A stretch of 64,000 nucleotides of DNA from Pinibacter soli (GCF_029961145.1 NZ_JASBRG010000007.1:2770189-2834188); one strand, 5' to 3'. Shown: positions 26,786 to 36,195, counted from the first letter of the stretch. Notes: generated by a model from the letters alone, not told the origin. A program made the numbers and translations.

Positions 26786-29539
26786 ACTACTGAAAAAGGA
26801 CTTGAAACTTTTATTGCAGACCACTTAGTAAATGAAAACAAATATTTACTTCGCCCAAATACTGCCTATAACAATGTCAGCTGTCTGGATAGCGAGCTGC
26901 TCTTTCAGTTTTTAGAAAGCACCCAACCCAAAGCAGTAGCCAAACTTAAAACACATCATAAGGATCTGTACGAACAAAAGATTATAAAACGCCTCAACGA
27001 TCAGATACAACAGAAAGGCATAATCGAAGTATTGCGCAAAGGCATTACAGATGGGTTTACTGATACAAAATTGCATTTGTTTTACGACAAGCCTGTGTCT
27101 AATTACAATGTGACTGCAAGGGATTTATACCAGTCCAATTTGTTTTCCGTGATGAGGCAGATGTACTACTCTCCCAGCAATAGAAACTCGCTTGATTTGG
27201 TTACGTTCATCAATGGTATCCCCGTAATAACGTTTGAATTAAAAAACGAACTTACCAAACAATCGGTACAACACGCCATAAAACAATACAAGCAAGACCG
27301 CGATCCAAAAGAAGAACTGTTTCGATTGGGACGACTTATTGTCAACTTTGCTGTAGATACCGAAGAAGTATGGATGTGTACAAAACTGGATGGTGATAAA
27401 TCATACTTTCTTCCCTTCAATAAAGGCAATAATAATGGCGCAGGTAATCCGCTTAACAAAGGCATCAAAACAGATTATCTGTGGAAGGAAATATTGACAA
27501 AGAGCAGCGTTACAGACCTTATTCAGAATTTTGTAACACACATCAAAAAAGCAAAAGACGTCCAGGAGAAACTGATTTTCCCGCGTTATCATCAACTTGT
27601 GGCTGTTCGCAATTTGCTGTCGGACGCACAGGTAAATGGTTCGGGGCAAAAATATTTGATTCAGCATTCCGCAGGTTCCGGCAAATCCAATTCCATTTCG
27701 TGGTTGACGCATCAGCTGGTTGGTTTGCATGATAAGCAGGGTAGTAAAAATATTTTTGATAGTGTAGTAGTGATAACCGACCGAAGGGTGCTGGATGCGC
27801 AGATAAGAAACAATATCAAACAATTTGCGCAGGTAAATGGCGTGGTGGAAGCTATTACAGAAGGCAGTAAGCAGCTAAAGCAGGCACTGGAAGAAGGTAA
27901 AAAAATCATTATCACCACCATTCAGAAATTCCCGCATATAGTAGAAGAAATAGGAGAATTGCCTGGCGCGAACTTCGCTATCATCATAGACGAAGCACAC
28001 AGCAGCCTGAGCGGACAAATGGCAAGAAAATTAAATGAGGCTTTGTCTAAAACCGATGAAGATGATGAGATAGAAACAGAGGATCATGATACCATAACGG
28101 GCGAAGACCTGATAACAGACCTGATCATATCGAGAAAGCTGTTGCCCAATGCGAGTTATTTTGCATTCACCGCAACACCCAAAAACAAAACACTCGAATT
28201 GTTTGGCGTGCCATTTCAGGAAGGTGATAAAACGAAATTCAAGGCATTTCATTTATACTCCATGAAGCAGGCCATAGAAGAAGGCTTTATTATGGATGTA
28301 CTGCAAAACTATACGACCTATCAAAGTTACTATGCCTTACTTAAAAAAATAGAAGACGATCCTGAATATGATAAGCTTAAGGCACAAAAGAAATTAAAAG
28401 CTTATGTGGAAAGCCATGAGCACGCCATAAAAAAGAAATCAGCTTTGATGATTGAAAATTTTATGGAGAATGTTATTCGCAAAAAGAGAATGGGCGGTTT
28501 GGCAAAGGCGATGCTGGTAACAGGTACAAGAGCCAATGCTGTAAAATATAAAATAGCCTTTGATGAATATCTGCGAAAAATAAACAGCCCTTATAAAGCC
28601 ATTGTTGCATTTTCAGGCGAGATAGACGGACAAACAGAAGCTAACTTAAATGGTTTTTCAAGTAACGCCATTCCTTCAGAATTTGACAAAAATGAATATC
28701 GATTTTTGCTAGTCGCGAACAAATATCAAACGGGCTTTGATCAACCATTGCTGCATACCATGTATGTAGATAAAAAATTGGGAGGTGTAAATGCTGTGCA
28801 GACCTTGTCCCGCTTAAACAGGAGTCATCCCTTAAAGAAAGACACCTTCGTGTTAGATTTTGCCAACACTGCAGATGACATTAAAAGTGCGTTTGATCCT
28901 TACTTTGAAAGCACCATTTTGGGAGATGCTACAGATCCTAACAAGTTGTTCGATCTGCAGGACGCCTTGGATAATTTTCAGGTATACACCAAAGAACAAG
29001 TTACGGATTTCTCGGATAAAATATTGGGGAAGGTGGCTGTAGATCAACTGCATGCAATACTAGACAGCTCATCTGCCATTTTCAGAAATGACCTGGCAAT
29101 CGAACAACAAGTCGACTTCAGAGCTAAGGTAAAGACCTATGTTCGTTTGTATATTTTTCTTTCTCAGATCGTACCCTTTGAGAACCCTTATTTGGAGAGG
29201 CTCTACATCTTCTTAAGTCATTTGCAAAACAAATTAGGAGGTGAAGCTCCTATCGACATGGCACAAGGTATTTTGGACAATATTGATATGGATAGTTATC
29301 GTTTGCAGTTGGAAGCAACAAACAATATTGCAATGGAACAGGGCGAAGAGTTACAACCCATGCCCACAGATATGAGAAGTGGCATATCTGATTCAGATAT
29401 TGACAATCTTTCAAATATTCTGAAAACTTTTAATGACCGTTACGGGACAAAGTTTGAAGATGTAGACAAAGTAAGAGAAATGGCAGCAAGCGTTGCCAAA
29501 GATGTTGCAATAAAAAACTCAAATCATATAACTGTTTAA
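26774..29539 (+). CDS. hsdR: Type I restriction enzyme R subunit, C-terminus apparently lost
   Basis: The ATG at 26774 gives 921 residues (a TTG at 26732 would add 14). The N-terminal nuclease region has the PD-(D/E)xK-like stretch VTFINGIPVITFELKNE near 150. The translocase has Walker A SAGSGKSNS near 297 and DEAH near 405, then ASYFAFTATPKNKT and the QTLSRLNRSHP motif VI. The end, FNDRYG...VREMAASVAKDVA followed by IKNSNHITV, is about 100 residues shorter than I expect for this subfamily. No HsdM or HsdS is in the window, so restriction as a complete system is not possible here, though translation may be intact. Confidence 0.85.
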   Translation: MGTNTTEKGLETFIADHLVNENKYLLRPNTAYNNVSCLDSELLFQFLESTQPKAVAKLKTHHKDLYEQKIIKRLNDQIQQKGIIEVLRKGITDGFTDTKLHLFYDKPVSNYNVTARDLYQSNLFSVMRQMYYSPSNRNSLDLVTFINGIPVITFELKNELTKQSVQHAIKQYKQDRDPKEELFRLGRLIVNFAVDTEEVWMCTKLDGDKSYFLPFNKGNNNGAGNPLNKGIKTDYLWKEILTKSSVTDLIQNFVTHIKKAKDVQEKLIFPRYHQLVAVRNLLSDAQVNGSGQKYLIQHSAGSGKSNSISWLTHQLVGLHDKQGSKNIFDSVVVITDRRVLDAQIRNNIKQFAQVNGVVEAITEGSKQLKQALEEGKKIIITTIQKFPHIVEEIGELPGANFAIIIDEAHSSLSGQMARKLNEALSKTDEDDEIETEDHDTITGEDLITDLIISRKLLPNASYFAFTATPKNKTLELFGVPFQEGDKTKFKAFHLYSMKQAIEEGFIMDVLQNYTTYQSYYALLKKIEDDPEYDKLKAQKKLKAYVESHEHAIKKKSALMIENFMENVIRKKRMGGLAKAMLVTGTRANAVKYKIAFDEYLRKINSPYKAIVAFSGEIDGQTEANLNGFSSNAIPSEFDKNEYRFLLVANKYQTGFDQPLLHTMYVDKKLGGVNAVQTLSRLNRSHPLKKDTFVLDFANTADDIKSAFDPYFESTILGDATDPNKLFDLQDALDNFQVYTKEQVTDFSDKILGKVAVDQLHAILDSSSAIFRNDLAIEQQVDFRAKVKTYVRLYIFLSQIVPFENPYLERLYIFLSHLQNKLGGEAPIDMAQGILDNIDMDSYRLQLEATNNIAMEQGEELQPMPTDMRSGISDSDIDNLSNILKTFNDRYGTKFEDVDKVREMAASVAKDVAIKNSNHITV

Positions 29540-30131
29540 TAATTTCAACAGGTCTTTCCTTGCTGTATAATATGCCCGTAGTTTTTGGCGCAAAGGCTGT
29601 CAATTTATCGCCGAGTATACAATCGTAAACAGGTACCTTAACGAGCGTTATTTCGCCTTCAGATTCAAGCCACTCATGTTCTATTGGATAGTCAATAACT
29701 TTAGGGTAAGGGTTGGGTGTGTGAAGAACATCTAAAAGAATAGGCTCCTCTCCATAATTTGTGTCGATTTTACTTTCGTAATAAAGCTTATAATGCGTAA
29801 CCGGTGCCTCCATAGCAGCTTTTCGTTCATTGTTCGATTCCCATCTAGTAAACAGCCCGTTACCAATAATTTTATCTAATACTTTAGTTATTTCTTTTTC
29901 GGTGTGCTTGGTAATGATATCTATGTCAATTGAAAATCTTTTAGGGGTTTTTGAAGTGAGCAACAATGACGTACCTCCTTTGAAAATCAAATCAAGATTG
30001 TTTATCCTTAATTGCTCTAAAAGCACTAATGCATTAATGACTTTTTCAATCATTTTGGGGTCAACCTTTTTCCCTAGCTTGGTTCTCAAGCCGGTAATCC
30101 AGTCCAGTGTATATGTTGAGGATTTTATCAT
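29430..30131 (-). pseudogene. AbiEii-type nucleotidyltransferase toxin, 3' truncated
   Basis: The frame has 233 residues. The DNA-polymerase-beta-like motif FKGGTSLLL near 50 and the acidic RFSIDIDI near 65 identify the AbiEii/AbiGii nucleotidyltransferase fold, in which the DxD aspartates bind metal. Conserved features run to KLTAFAPKTTGILY and VEIIKQLYDLSFLL. Beyond about position 29500 the frame reads antisense through the hsdR end (WQRLLPFLLL...), so the native C-terminus has been lost. The upstream partner gene is only 22 bases away. Related systems act by tRNA modification or abortive infection; activity here is doubtful. Confidence 0.8.
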
Positions 30132-30153
30132 TGGCTATTTTTTGGCAAAAAAG

Positions 30154-30879
30154 CTACTTATTTGCCAATGTTTTGTTTAAAAGTGATTCGATTTTGTCAA
30201 GCTGATTTCGCCTTCTCGCGTATCGCTTTATTTTACTTGTGTTTATTGAATATTTTGATCGTGCTGTTTTGAAAATAAAGTCAATTTCACTTTGCTGAGC
30301 AGCGAATAGGTCTTTATCTGCTACACAGTCCACGAGCAACTTCTCCAATGAAGCAATCCTAACTCCCTCTTGTTCTATAATGGGGGACTCCGATATCAAC
30401 GGCTGCACTATAATGACCTCATTGAAGTTTGCTATGTACATATTGAAAATATCTTCAGTAGGATTTAAGAAAACTTTTTTGCTTACATCTGTCATGGAAT
30501 TAAAAACGGCCTCAGCGGAATTCTTTTCTACCTCAATTACCAAGTAGTAGCGGAATAACTGGTGCAACATTAAGTCATTGAACCATCTACTATCCCACAC
30601 GCAGATCTGTACATAGGGAAATTCCTTAGAAATTTTGTTATGAATTCGTTTTAACGAAGAGGATATTGCGGGAGTAAAATTATTTTCAGCAATGATGCTA
30701 TATATCCCTTGACTTGGACTATTGATTAGACCTTGCTTTTTTAATTGATGCAATTTCCATGTAAATGATGACAGATTCACGCCGGAGTCGAAACTATAAA
30801 CATAAGAGAACAGCTCTCTTTTTGACAAGGTTTGCTGAGACTGCAATACATTTAAAATGATCTGTCCATAGTCTTTCAT
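30154..30879 (-). CDS. AbiEi-like antitoxin (DUF6577-type)
   Basis: The ATG at 30879 (MKDYGQIILNVLQSQQTLSK) gives 241 residues. An N-terminal winged-helix region (SSFTWKLHQLKKQGLI near 38-53) is followed by a DNA-binding/antitoxin core with VWDSRWFNDLMLHQLFRYY near 95 and RIASLEKLLVDCVADKDLF near 173. It directly precedes the AbiEii-type gene, as in type IV AbiE systems, where the antitoxin also represses its operon. A 15-base perfect inverted repeat lies just upstream. It seems intact although the toxin has lost its end. Confidence 0.78.
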   Translation of the reverse strand: MKDYGQIILNVLQSQQTLSKRELFSYVYSFDSGVNLSSFTWKLHQLKKQGLINSPSQGIYSIIAENNFTPAISSSLKRIHNKISKEFPYVQICVWDSRWFNDLMLHQLFRYYLVIEVEKNSAEAVFNSMTDVSKKVFLNPTEDIFNMYIANFNEVIIVQPLISESPIIEQEGVRIASLEKLLVDCVADKDLFAAQQSEIDFIFKTARSKYSINTSKIKRYARRRNQLDKIESLLNKTLANK

Positions 30880-30917
30880 TAGTATTTGTAAAGGGTTTAA
30901 AACATCTGAAATAAAAC

Positions 30918-30956
30918 TAAACTTTGGCAAAAGTAGACCGTTTTTGCCAAAGTTTA
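30918..30956 (-). promoter_or_regulatory. Operator of the AbiE-like operon, 15-base perfect inverted repeat
   Basis: taaactttggcaaaa at 30918-30932 is the exact reverse complement of 30942-30956, with a nine-base spacer. On the minus strand TACTTTTG, a -7 match, lies in the repeat, so a bound protein would block the promoter. The ATG is about 39 bases downstream. AbiEi antitoxins repress by binding inverted repeats of this kind. Confidence 0.7.
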
Positions 30957-31068
30957 TAGTATTTTTTAAAAATTATTTTCACAGGTCATTGCCGACAAGC
31001 AATTAAAAAAATATCCAATCCGAACTCCTGTTTAAACAATCTAGTTATCGTCAAAATTAGTAGGCGCT

Positions 31069-31416
31069 CTACCCTTTTAAAACATTTTTCTGCAAATACC
31101 TTTCTACATAATTATCTACCGAAAATTCAGATTCCTCCTTTTGGTCTTTCATCCATTTTAGTATTTCATCCTTTTTGAACCTGTATTGATTGCCAATCTT
31201 GATAAATGGAATTTCACCTTTAGCACATTTTGCATATATAATATTGGCATCAAGACCAATGAACCCAGCGAGTTGCTTTACACTCATAACTTCATTGCTT
31301 TTCGACGCTTCATTGGTCTCGTCCTTTCCAATTAGCAATTCCTTCAAAAGCATTTTGATCTCATCAACATGCTTTTCAATATTCTCAAGTCTTTGCTCCA
31401 GCTTTAATTGTTGCAT
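31069..31416 (-). CDS. Helix-turn-helix (excisionase-type) protein
   Basis: The protein has 115 residues. A coiled-coil-like N-terminus (LEQRLENIEKHVDEIKMLLKE), residues 5-26, is followed by an excisionase-type winged helix (VMSVKQLAGFIGLDANIIY, KIGNQYRFKKDEILKWM), residues 43-90. It overlaps the 3' end of the integrase gene by 13 bases and so belongs to the same operon. Its role is probably excision control or regulation of the mobile element. Confidence 0.82.
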   Translation of the reverse strand: MQQLKLEQRLENIEKHVDEIKMLLKELLIGKDETNEASKSNEVMSVKQLAGFIGLDANIIYAKCAKGEIPFIKIGNQYRFKKDEILKWMKDQKEESEFSVDNYVERYLQKNVLKG

Positions 31417-32519
31417 ATCTTTTGATTTACAGTTAATGAAGGTTTTGATGCAGCTTTCGCTCTATTTGTATCTGGCACCTGGGCGTAGATCTGTGTAGTC
31501 TTAACATGCTTATGGTTAAGCATCTTGCTAACAATGTAAATATCTTCTCCTTTCTCAATAAGATTGGTAGCATATTTATGTCGCCAGTTATGAAACTTTG
31601 CTTTATCCTTCAACCCCACTTTTTCAAACCAGCTAATTAATTTGCTTCGAATTCTTGAGTAAATCAGATCGGGGAAAATGAGCCCGTCGCCTTGCTTGAT
31701 TTCACCGAGTACGTCGACAGCCTCTTGATTTATATAGTGTTTAAAACAACGGTCGGGTTTTGGATCAATAAAATGGATATACCAGGTATTTAGACTAGTG
31801 GAATAATGAAGATCATTCCATCTCAAAATTTTGAGCGCACTAAATCTGCAGCCTGTTAATAGTGCAAATATGGAAGACCTAAATACAAGTTCATCCTCAA
31901 CCGGATTTGCAAGTAAAAGTTGCAATTCATCATCGTCTATAATCTGACGAAATGTATCAACATTACTTATCCGAGGAACACGAAGCGTATAATCTTCCGA
32001 TAGAAATCTATCCAAAAATGCCTGCTGCACGATTAATGAAAACTTATCGTAGTATGATGCCGCCGAATTTTGAGTAAGTTTCGCAAACTTTGATTTCAAC
32101 GATGTGGATGTCAACAAATATTCTTTGAATTTTTGAAGAAGTCGATCATCAACGTCTTTGAACTTACAATTGTTGCCGACAAATCTTTTCAAATATTTTA
32201 TTGCAGTTTCATAATGTGTAGTATCAACTTTATCTCTTTGTTTGTTGCGAATAAAATTCAACGCATAGGCAAAAAAATCAGCGTCCAGTACATCTTTGTT
32301 GTAAAGACCATTTGCATCCAGCATCAAGGCTTTCATTCTCTTGATATAGATTTTTTCGGCAATTTCCTGATACAATAGGTTTTCTTTTTTTTCAATAGCA
32401 GTAACTGGCTTTTCATGTAAATGCAGGTCCAAAAATTCTCGTCTGGTATACACCTGTTTTTGCGGGTTCCAAACTGGCGGATAGTAATCGATGTACAAGC
32501 TGTACTTACCTGACTTCAA
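31404..32519 (-). CDS. Tyrosine recombinase / integrase
   Basis: A 371-residue site-specific recombinase. Catalytic residues are Arg225 (TGCRFSALK), His310 and Arg313 (HNWRHKYATN), His336 (MLNHKHVKTTQ) and the nucleophile Tyr345. An arm-binding N-terminus and a SAM-like core domain precede them. There is no ATG: TTG 32519 is the first usable start, and the reading frame continues upstream (GKLRKKLL) to the UGA that ends the preceding helix-turn-helix gene. Family N-termini normally include that upstream stretch, so read-through, coupling or a non-standard start is likely. It marks this end of the mobile island. Confidence 0.88.
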   Translation of the reverse strand: MKSGKYSLYIDYYPPVWNPQKQVYTRREFLDLHLHEKPVTAIEKKENLLYQEIAEKIYIKRMKALMLDANGLYNKDVLDADFFAYALNFIRNKQRDKVDTTHYETAIKYLKRFVGNNCKFKDVDDRLLQKFKEYLLTSTSLKSKFAKLTQNSAASYYDKFSLIVQQAFLDRFLSEDYTLRVPRISNVDTFRQIIDDDELQLLLANPVEDELVFRSSIFALLTGCRFSALKILRWNDLHYSTSLNTWYIHFIDPKPDRCFKHYINQEAVDVLGEIKQGDGLIFPDLIYSRIRSKLISWFEKVGLKDKAKFHNWRHKYATNLIEKGEDIYIVSKMLNHKHVKTTQIYAQVPDTNRAKAASKPSLTVNQKICNN

Positions 32520-32540
32520 TAATTTTTTTCTTAGTTTACC

Positions 32541-32954
32541 TCATAACTCCTCATTTTTACTCATTAAGTAATCAAGCACACTTGGCTTATTAAACAACAA
32601 TCTCTTTCCAAGTTTTACCTTTGGAAATTCACTCGTTTTGATAGCACGATACAAAGTCCTTTCACTAACACCTAATAGTTCGGAAAGGTCACAGATATTG
32701 ATCCAATCTTTTTCAAGACGCTTATTCTTGACGGTTGCCCTTCCTCTATCCCTTTCTTTTTTTTCGGTGCAATAGGTATTTAATAACTGGTAATTGGTGT
32801 CCAAGATTACCGAGGTTATTTTCTCCTCTTTTTGTCTCTTCTTATAATCACGTTTGGCGCAATTGTCAGAACAGAACTTGGTCACGGTTGTCTTCGCAAT
32901 GAACGTTTCATTACAATGCTGACAGATTTTTTTCAGCCGGATGTTAGAACTCAT
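32541..32954 (-). CDS. Zinc-ribbon helix-turn-helix protein next to the integrase
   Basis: The protein has 137 residues. A zinc ribbon (CQHCNETF...[15 protein letters not shown], residues 11-41) is followed by an excisionase-like winged helix ([35 protein letters not shown]) in the second half. It is immediately upstream of, and in the same frame as, the integrase, separated by one UGA codon. Such proteins regularly accompany integrases in Bacteroidota elements and probably bind the attachment or promoter DNA. Confidence 0.82.
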   Translation of the reverse strand: MSSNIRLKKICQHCNETFIAKTTVTKFCSDNCAKRDYKKRQKEEKITSVILDTNYQLLNTYCTEKKERDRGRATVKNKRLEKDWINICDLSELLGVSERTLYRAIKTSEFPKVKLGKRLLFNKPSVLDYLMSKNEEL

Positions 32955-33083
32955 TTACTTACTTTTTTTATGCAATTGACGATCAGCCGCGCTAAACATT
33001 TTAGCTGACTAATACTGTCACCAACTGCCAGTTACTGACTATTACTGACTGTAACTGCCATGTTCTCCCCAATTGTCCAGTTG

Positions 33084-33121
33084 ATTTGTACCTTTCAAAA
33101 AACTTTTGAAAAGGTACAAAT
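33084..33121. promoter_or_regulatory. Inverted repeat upstream of the integrase operon
   Basis: atttgtaccttt (33084-33095) and aaaggtacaaat (33110-33121) are perfect 12-base arms. They lie about 130 bases before the first helix-turn-helix gene and could be an operator or recombinase-related site. The rest of 32955-33240 also holds short repeats of ctgactatta and a 7-base hairpin at 33181-33199, but no gene. Confidence 0.45.
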
Positions 33122-33240
33122 AAGGGAATCCAAGGCAATAAAAAAGGAAATAAAATGTAGTAGATTAAAATGTTATAGCGAGTTGATCTTCAATCAACTA
33201 AGTAAGTTAAAATAACCTGAGTAAAGAGTTGGTTAGCCTA

Positions 33241-34626
33241 CTATTTGCCGATACAGAACTTACTAAAAATGTAATCCAGCTGATCTTCGTTAGTAATCTC
33301 ACCGGTTATCTCACCTAAGAAATGAAGACAGCGGCGGATATCAAGAGCAAGTAAATCTCCTGGCAGTTTGTTATCCATTCCGTTAACAATATCTGCAAGT
33401 GAAGTCGATATTTTTTGCAGCGCTTCGTAGTGGCGGGCATTTGTCACGATGGTTCCTTCCGTTTGAACATTGCCTTGCAACACCATATCAACCAATCTTT
33501 CTTTCAACACTTCTATATAACAATGCTCCTTAGCCGAAATAAATAATACGTTTGGCAAATTGCCAAATGCCAAACGAACTGACTCTTCGTTGGTGTTGTC
33601 AATTTTATTGGCAACCAGAAGTATTTGAGAATTCTCTTTTTTGATTTCCTGCAAGATGCTTTCTATATCTGCCCTTGTGTTTGTGTTCACATCAAACAGA
33701 TACAAGGCAACGTCTGCCTGTTGAATCTTTTCGCGGCTCCTTTCAACACCAATTGATTCAATGATATCGCTTGTGTGTTCGCGAATACCGGCGGTATCTA
33801 TCAGGCGAAATAAAATGCCGTCGATATTCAATACTTCTTCAATCGTATCCCGTGTTGTACCTGCGATATCACTTACAATGGCACGATTCTCATTTAGCAA
33901 AGTATTGAGGAGCGTGGACTTGCCTGCATTAGGCTTTCCAACAATAGCAACCTGCACGCCGTTCTTAATTACGTTTCCCAGCTGAAAAGAATTCAGCAAT
34001 GAGGTTGTTGTCGCGTAGGATCTTTTCACGAGATCATATAAACGCGTGCGATCAGCAAACTCTACATCTTCCTGTGAAAAGTCAAGCTCCAGTTCTATCA
34101 AAGCGGAAAAACTCAACAACTGATCCCGCAATTCTTTTAGATTGCCGGAGAATCCTCCGCGAATATTATGCAGTGCAGATTTTCTTGAAGCTTCAGAATT
34201 ACTTGCTATCAAATCGGCTACCGCTTCGGCCTGCGTGAGATCGAGCTTGCCATTTAAAAACGCTCTTTGCGTAAACTCACCTGCTTTTGCGAGTCTTGCC
34301 CCTTTTTCAATACAAGCAGCAATCACTTGTTGCTGTACATATGGTGAGCCATGGCAAGAAACTTCAATTACATCCTCGCCGGTATAACTTGCCGGCGCCT
34401 TAAATAATGAGAGGACCACTTCGTCAAGAACAACATTGTTATTCTTTAACAATCCAACATGCAATGTATTAGCAGCTTGCTTCGCCAGGTCCTTGGAATG
34501 AAAAAGGTCATTTACTATTTCAATTGACTTTTTACCACTTAATCGGATGACCCCAATTGCTCCAATTCCCGGCGGTGTTGCCAACGCCACTATCGTATCA
34601 TCCCAACCTGCTAATTTTCCAATCAT
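33241..34626 (-). CDS. mnmE: tRNA modification GTPase MnmE
   Basis: The ATG at 34626 (MIGKLAGWDDTIVALATPPG) gives 461 residues, the usual length; an upstream extension is repeat DNA. With MnmG it forms the enzyme that adds the carboxymethylaminomethyl group to U34 of certain tRNAs. The N-terminal tetrahydrofolate-binding domain carries PPGIGAIGVIRLSG. The G domain has Walker A GKPNAGKST near 230, DTAG near 275 and NKID near 335. The C-terminus ends FCIGK with the catalytic cysteine. It sits directly beside the mobile element, with its 3' end facing the integrase side. Confidence 0.97.
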   Translation of the reverse strand: MIGKLAGWDDTIVALATPPGIGAIGVIRLSGKKSIEIVNDLFHSKDLAKQAANTLHVGLLKNNNVVLDEVVLSLFKAPASYTGEDVIEVSCHGSPYVQQQVIAACIEKGARLAKAGEFTQRAFLNGKLDLTQAEAVADLIASNSEASRKSALHNIRGGFSGNLKELRDQLLSFSALIELELDFSQEDVEFADRTRLYDLVKRSYATTTSLLNSFQLGNVIKNGVQVAIVGKPNAGKSTLLNTLLNENRAIVSDIAGTTRDTIEEVLNIDGILFRLIDTAGIREHTSDIIESIGVERSREKIQQADVALYLFDVNTNTRADIESILQEIKKENSQILLVANKIDNTNEESVRLAFGNLPNVLFISAKEHCYIEVLKERLVDMVLQGNVQTEGTIVTNARHYEALQKISTSLADIVNGMDNKLPGDLLALDIRRCLHFLGEITGEITNEDQLDYIFSKFCIGK

Positions 34627-34645
34627 GTAAAAAGATTTATTGACA

Positions 34646-34690
34646 AAAATAACTGAGAATCGTGAATGGTGAACCGGCAATCGTGAATGA
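34646..34690. repeat. Low-complexity word repeat ('aatcgtgaatgg')
   Basis: The word aatcgtgaatg occurs twice, separated by gtgaaccggc, in the 5' region of mnmE. The same word family is at 6001-6110, 50851-50985 and 58569-58653. Only one orientation is seen here, with no clear palindrome. Confidence 0.5.
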
Positions 34691-34713
34691 GGCTGATCTT
34701 CTCGATATCCATA

Positions 34714-34742
34714 AAAAAACCTCTCCAAACTGGAGAGGTTTA
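34714..34742 (-). terminator. Terminator of the tonB operon
   Basis: Read on the minus strand, an 11-base stem (34731-34741 with 34717-34727) with a three-base loop is followed by a run of T. It lies 23 bases after the tonB stop codon. Confidence 0.88.
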
Positions 34743-34764
34743 ATGTATTTCTGAAGTGTAAATA

Positions 34765-35601
34765 TTATTCAGATTCCAAGCGGAAAGTAATCGGCTGTTT
34801 TTTATAGCTTTTTACCTGGCGACCGTTTTGAACGGCTGGAGTCCATTTACCACTTTTCTTAATTACACGAACAGCTTCTGCCTGTAATTCTTTCGGCCCG
34901 CTGATCGCTTCTACCTCGCTCACGATACCTTCTTTGTCCACGATGAACTGTACAACTACAGTACCCTGGATTTCAGCTTCCTGAGCTTCGGTTGGGTAAG
35001 TTAAGCTTTTGTTCAGGTAGCGTGCCCATGCACTTGTTCCACCGGGGTATTCAGACTCGATTTCCACTTTTGTAAAAGTCTTATCCCAGTCTTCCTCTAC
35101 TTTTTTAGGACCTTCAACTACACCTTTACCAGCGTCAGATACAGGAGGGGCTACAACGCCTTCGTCTTTCACACCTTCCTGGTTTTTCGAACCGATTTTT
35201 ACATCTTCAAGTTTTTCAACTTCTGGTGGTTTCTCGTCTTCTTTTACCTCTTCATCTTTTACAATCTTAGGAGGTGTAAATTTTGCCATCTCCACTTTTG
35301 GTGGCTCCACTGGTTTTGGTGGTGGAGGCGGAGGTGGCGGTTCATTCTTTTTCTCTTCTTGTTTTACTTCTTCCAATTGAACATCTTGCACTACCATTTC
35401 TTTGGTATCAGTTTTCTTTGCAAGCGCTTGTGAAACGAAATAACCCAGGAAGATAAGCAGACATAGAGACGCTGTAACAATCAAAGCTGTTACAATGCGC
35501 TTATTGTATGTCTTGCGTAACTCATAAGCACCATACGACTTGTTCCTGCCATCAAAAATGATGTCAAGAATGTCGGAGGTTAATATTTTGTTTACTTCCA
35601 T
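34765..35601 (-). CDS. tonB: TonB energy transducer
   Basis: The protein has 278 residues. A cytosolic start of about 35 residues (RNKSYGAYELRKTYNKR) is typical of Bacteroidota TonB. It is followed by one membrane span (ALIVTASLCLLIFLGYFVSQALA, about 38-60), a Pro/Glu/Lys-rich spacer (eight prolines near 88-95) and the C-terminal TonB domain from about 185 (YPTEAQEAEIQGTVVVQF). It couples the proton motive force via ExbBD to outer-membrane receptors. It is the last gene of the exbB-exbD-exbD-tonB operon. Confidence 0.95.
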   Translation of the reverse strand: MEVNKILTSDILDIIFDGRNKSYGAYELRKTYNKRIVTALIVTASLCLLIFLGYFVSQALAKKTDTKEMVVQDVQLEEVKQEEKKNEPPPPPPPPKPVEPPKVEMAKFTPPKIVKDEEVKEDEKPPEVEKLEDVKIGSKNQEGVKDEGVVAPPVSDAGKGVVEGPKKVEEDWDKTFTKVEIESEYPGGTSAWARYLNKSLTYPTEAQEAEIQGTVVVQFIVDKEGIVSEVEAISGPKELQAEAVRVIKKSGKWTPAVQNGRQVKSYKKQPITFRLESE

Positions 35602-35658
35602 CGTAAAGCTTTTTAAATTAGATTCATTTCATTAGTAATTCCACAAAAACAACCATTA

Positions 35659-36195
35659 TTATTTTGCAGCACTACCTTCTGTAACTTTTATCAGTTGATT
35701 TTCAACATCAAAAATGTCTACCAGAGCGTAACGTTTTACATCGTTAATGGTCATTTCGTCCAATATGTCCACAGTGTTTTTGTAGGTAGCTTCCGGGCTA
35801 GCCTTGATAACCACTACAAAATCATTAGGATTGGTTGATTTCTTTTTATTCAAAATGACATCGCGTATATCTTTAAACGAAGCTGATTTAAAGTTAGAAC
35901 CATCTGGTGCTAAAATACCTTCGTAATAGTATACCACGTCATTTTTTCCCAACAATAAACTAAGCGCTCCGGATTCTTTCGCTTTGTTCTGCTCTTCAGG
36001 CTTATCAGTATCCTTAGGCAGGTTAAGCTTCATAGCCGTGGGCTGGCTCATTGTTGTAGTGAATATAAAGAAAGTGATCAACAGGAATCCCAGATCCACC
36101 ATTGGCGTAAGGTCAACACGTGTAGAAAGCTTTTTACCTTTCTTAACGCCGGGGCCTTTTTTATGGCCACCGCCTGATGTGTCCATTTCTGCCAT
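35659..36195 (-). CDS. exbD: ExbD/TolR-type biopolymer transport protein (first copy from tonB)
   Basis: The protein has 178 residues. A basic, glycine-rich N-terminus is followed by one membrane helix (LTPMVDLGFLLITFFIF, about 29-45) with the conserved proton-path Asp in LTPMVDLGF. A periplasmic domain ends in FDVENQLIKVTEG. It is one of two ExbD-like proteins in the operon, as usual in Bacteroidota, and pairs with ExbB at 36957 to energise TonB. Confidence 0.92.
   Translation of the reverse strand: MAEMDTSGGGHKKGPGVKKGKKLSTRVDLTPMVDLGFLLITFFIFTTTMSQPTAMKLNLPKDTDKPEEQNKAKESGALSLLLGKNDVVYYYEGILAPDGSNFKSASFKDIRDVILNKKKSTNPNDFVVVIKASPEATYKNTVDILDEMTINDVKRYALVDIFDVENQLIKVTEGSAAK

Noticed and set aside
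25200-33240. Attachment-site direct repeats for the mobile island
   Set aside because: I compared the mnmE 3' end and the right edge with the left edge by eye and found no matching direct repeat, so no att sites are claimed.
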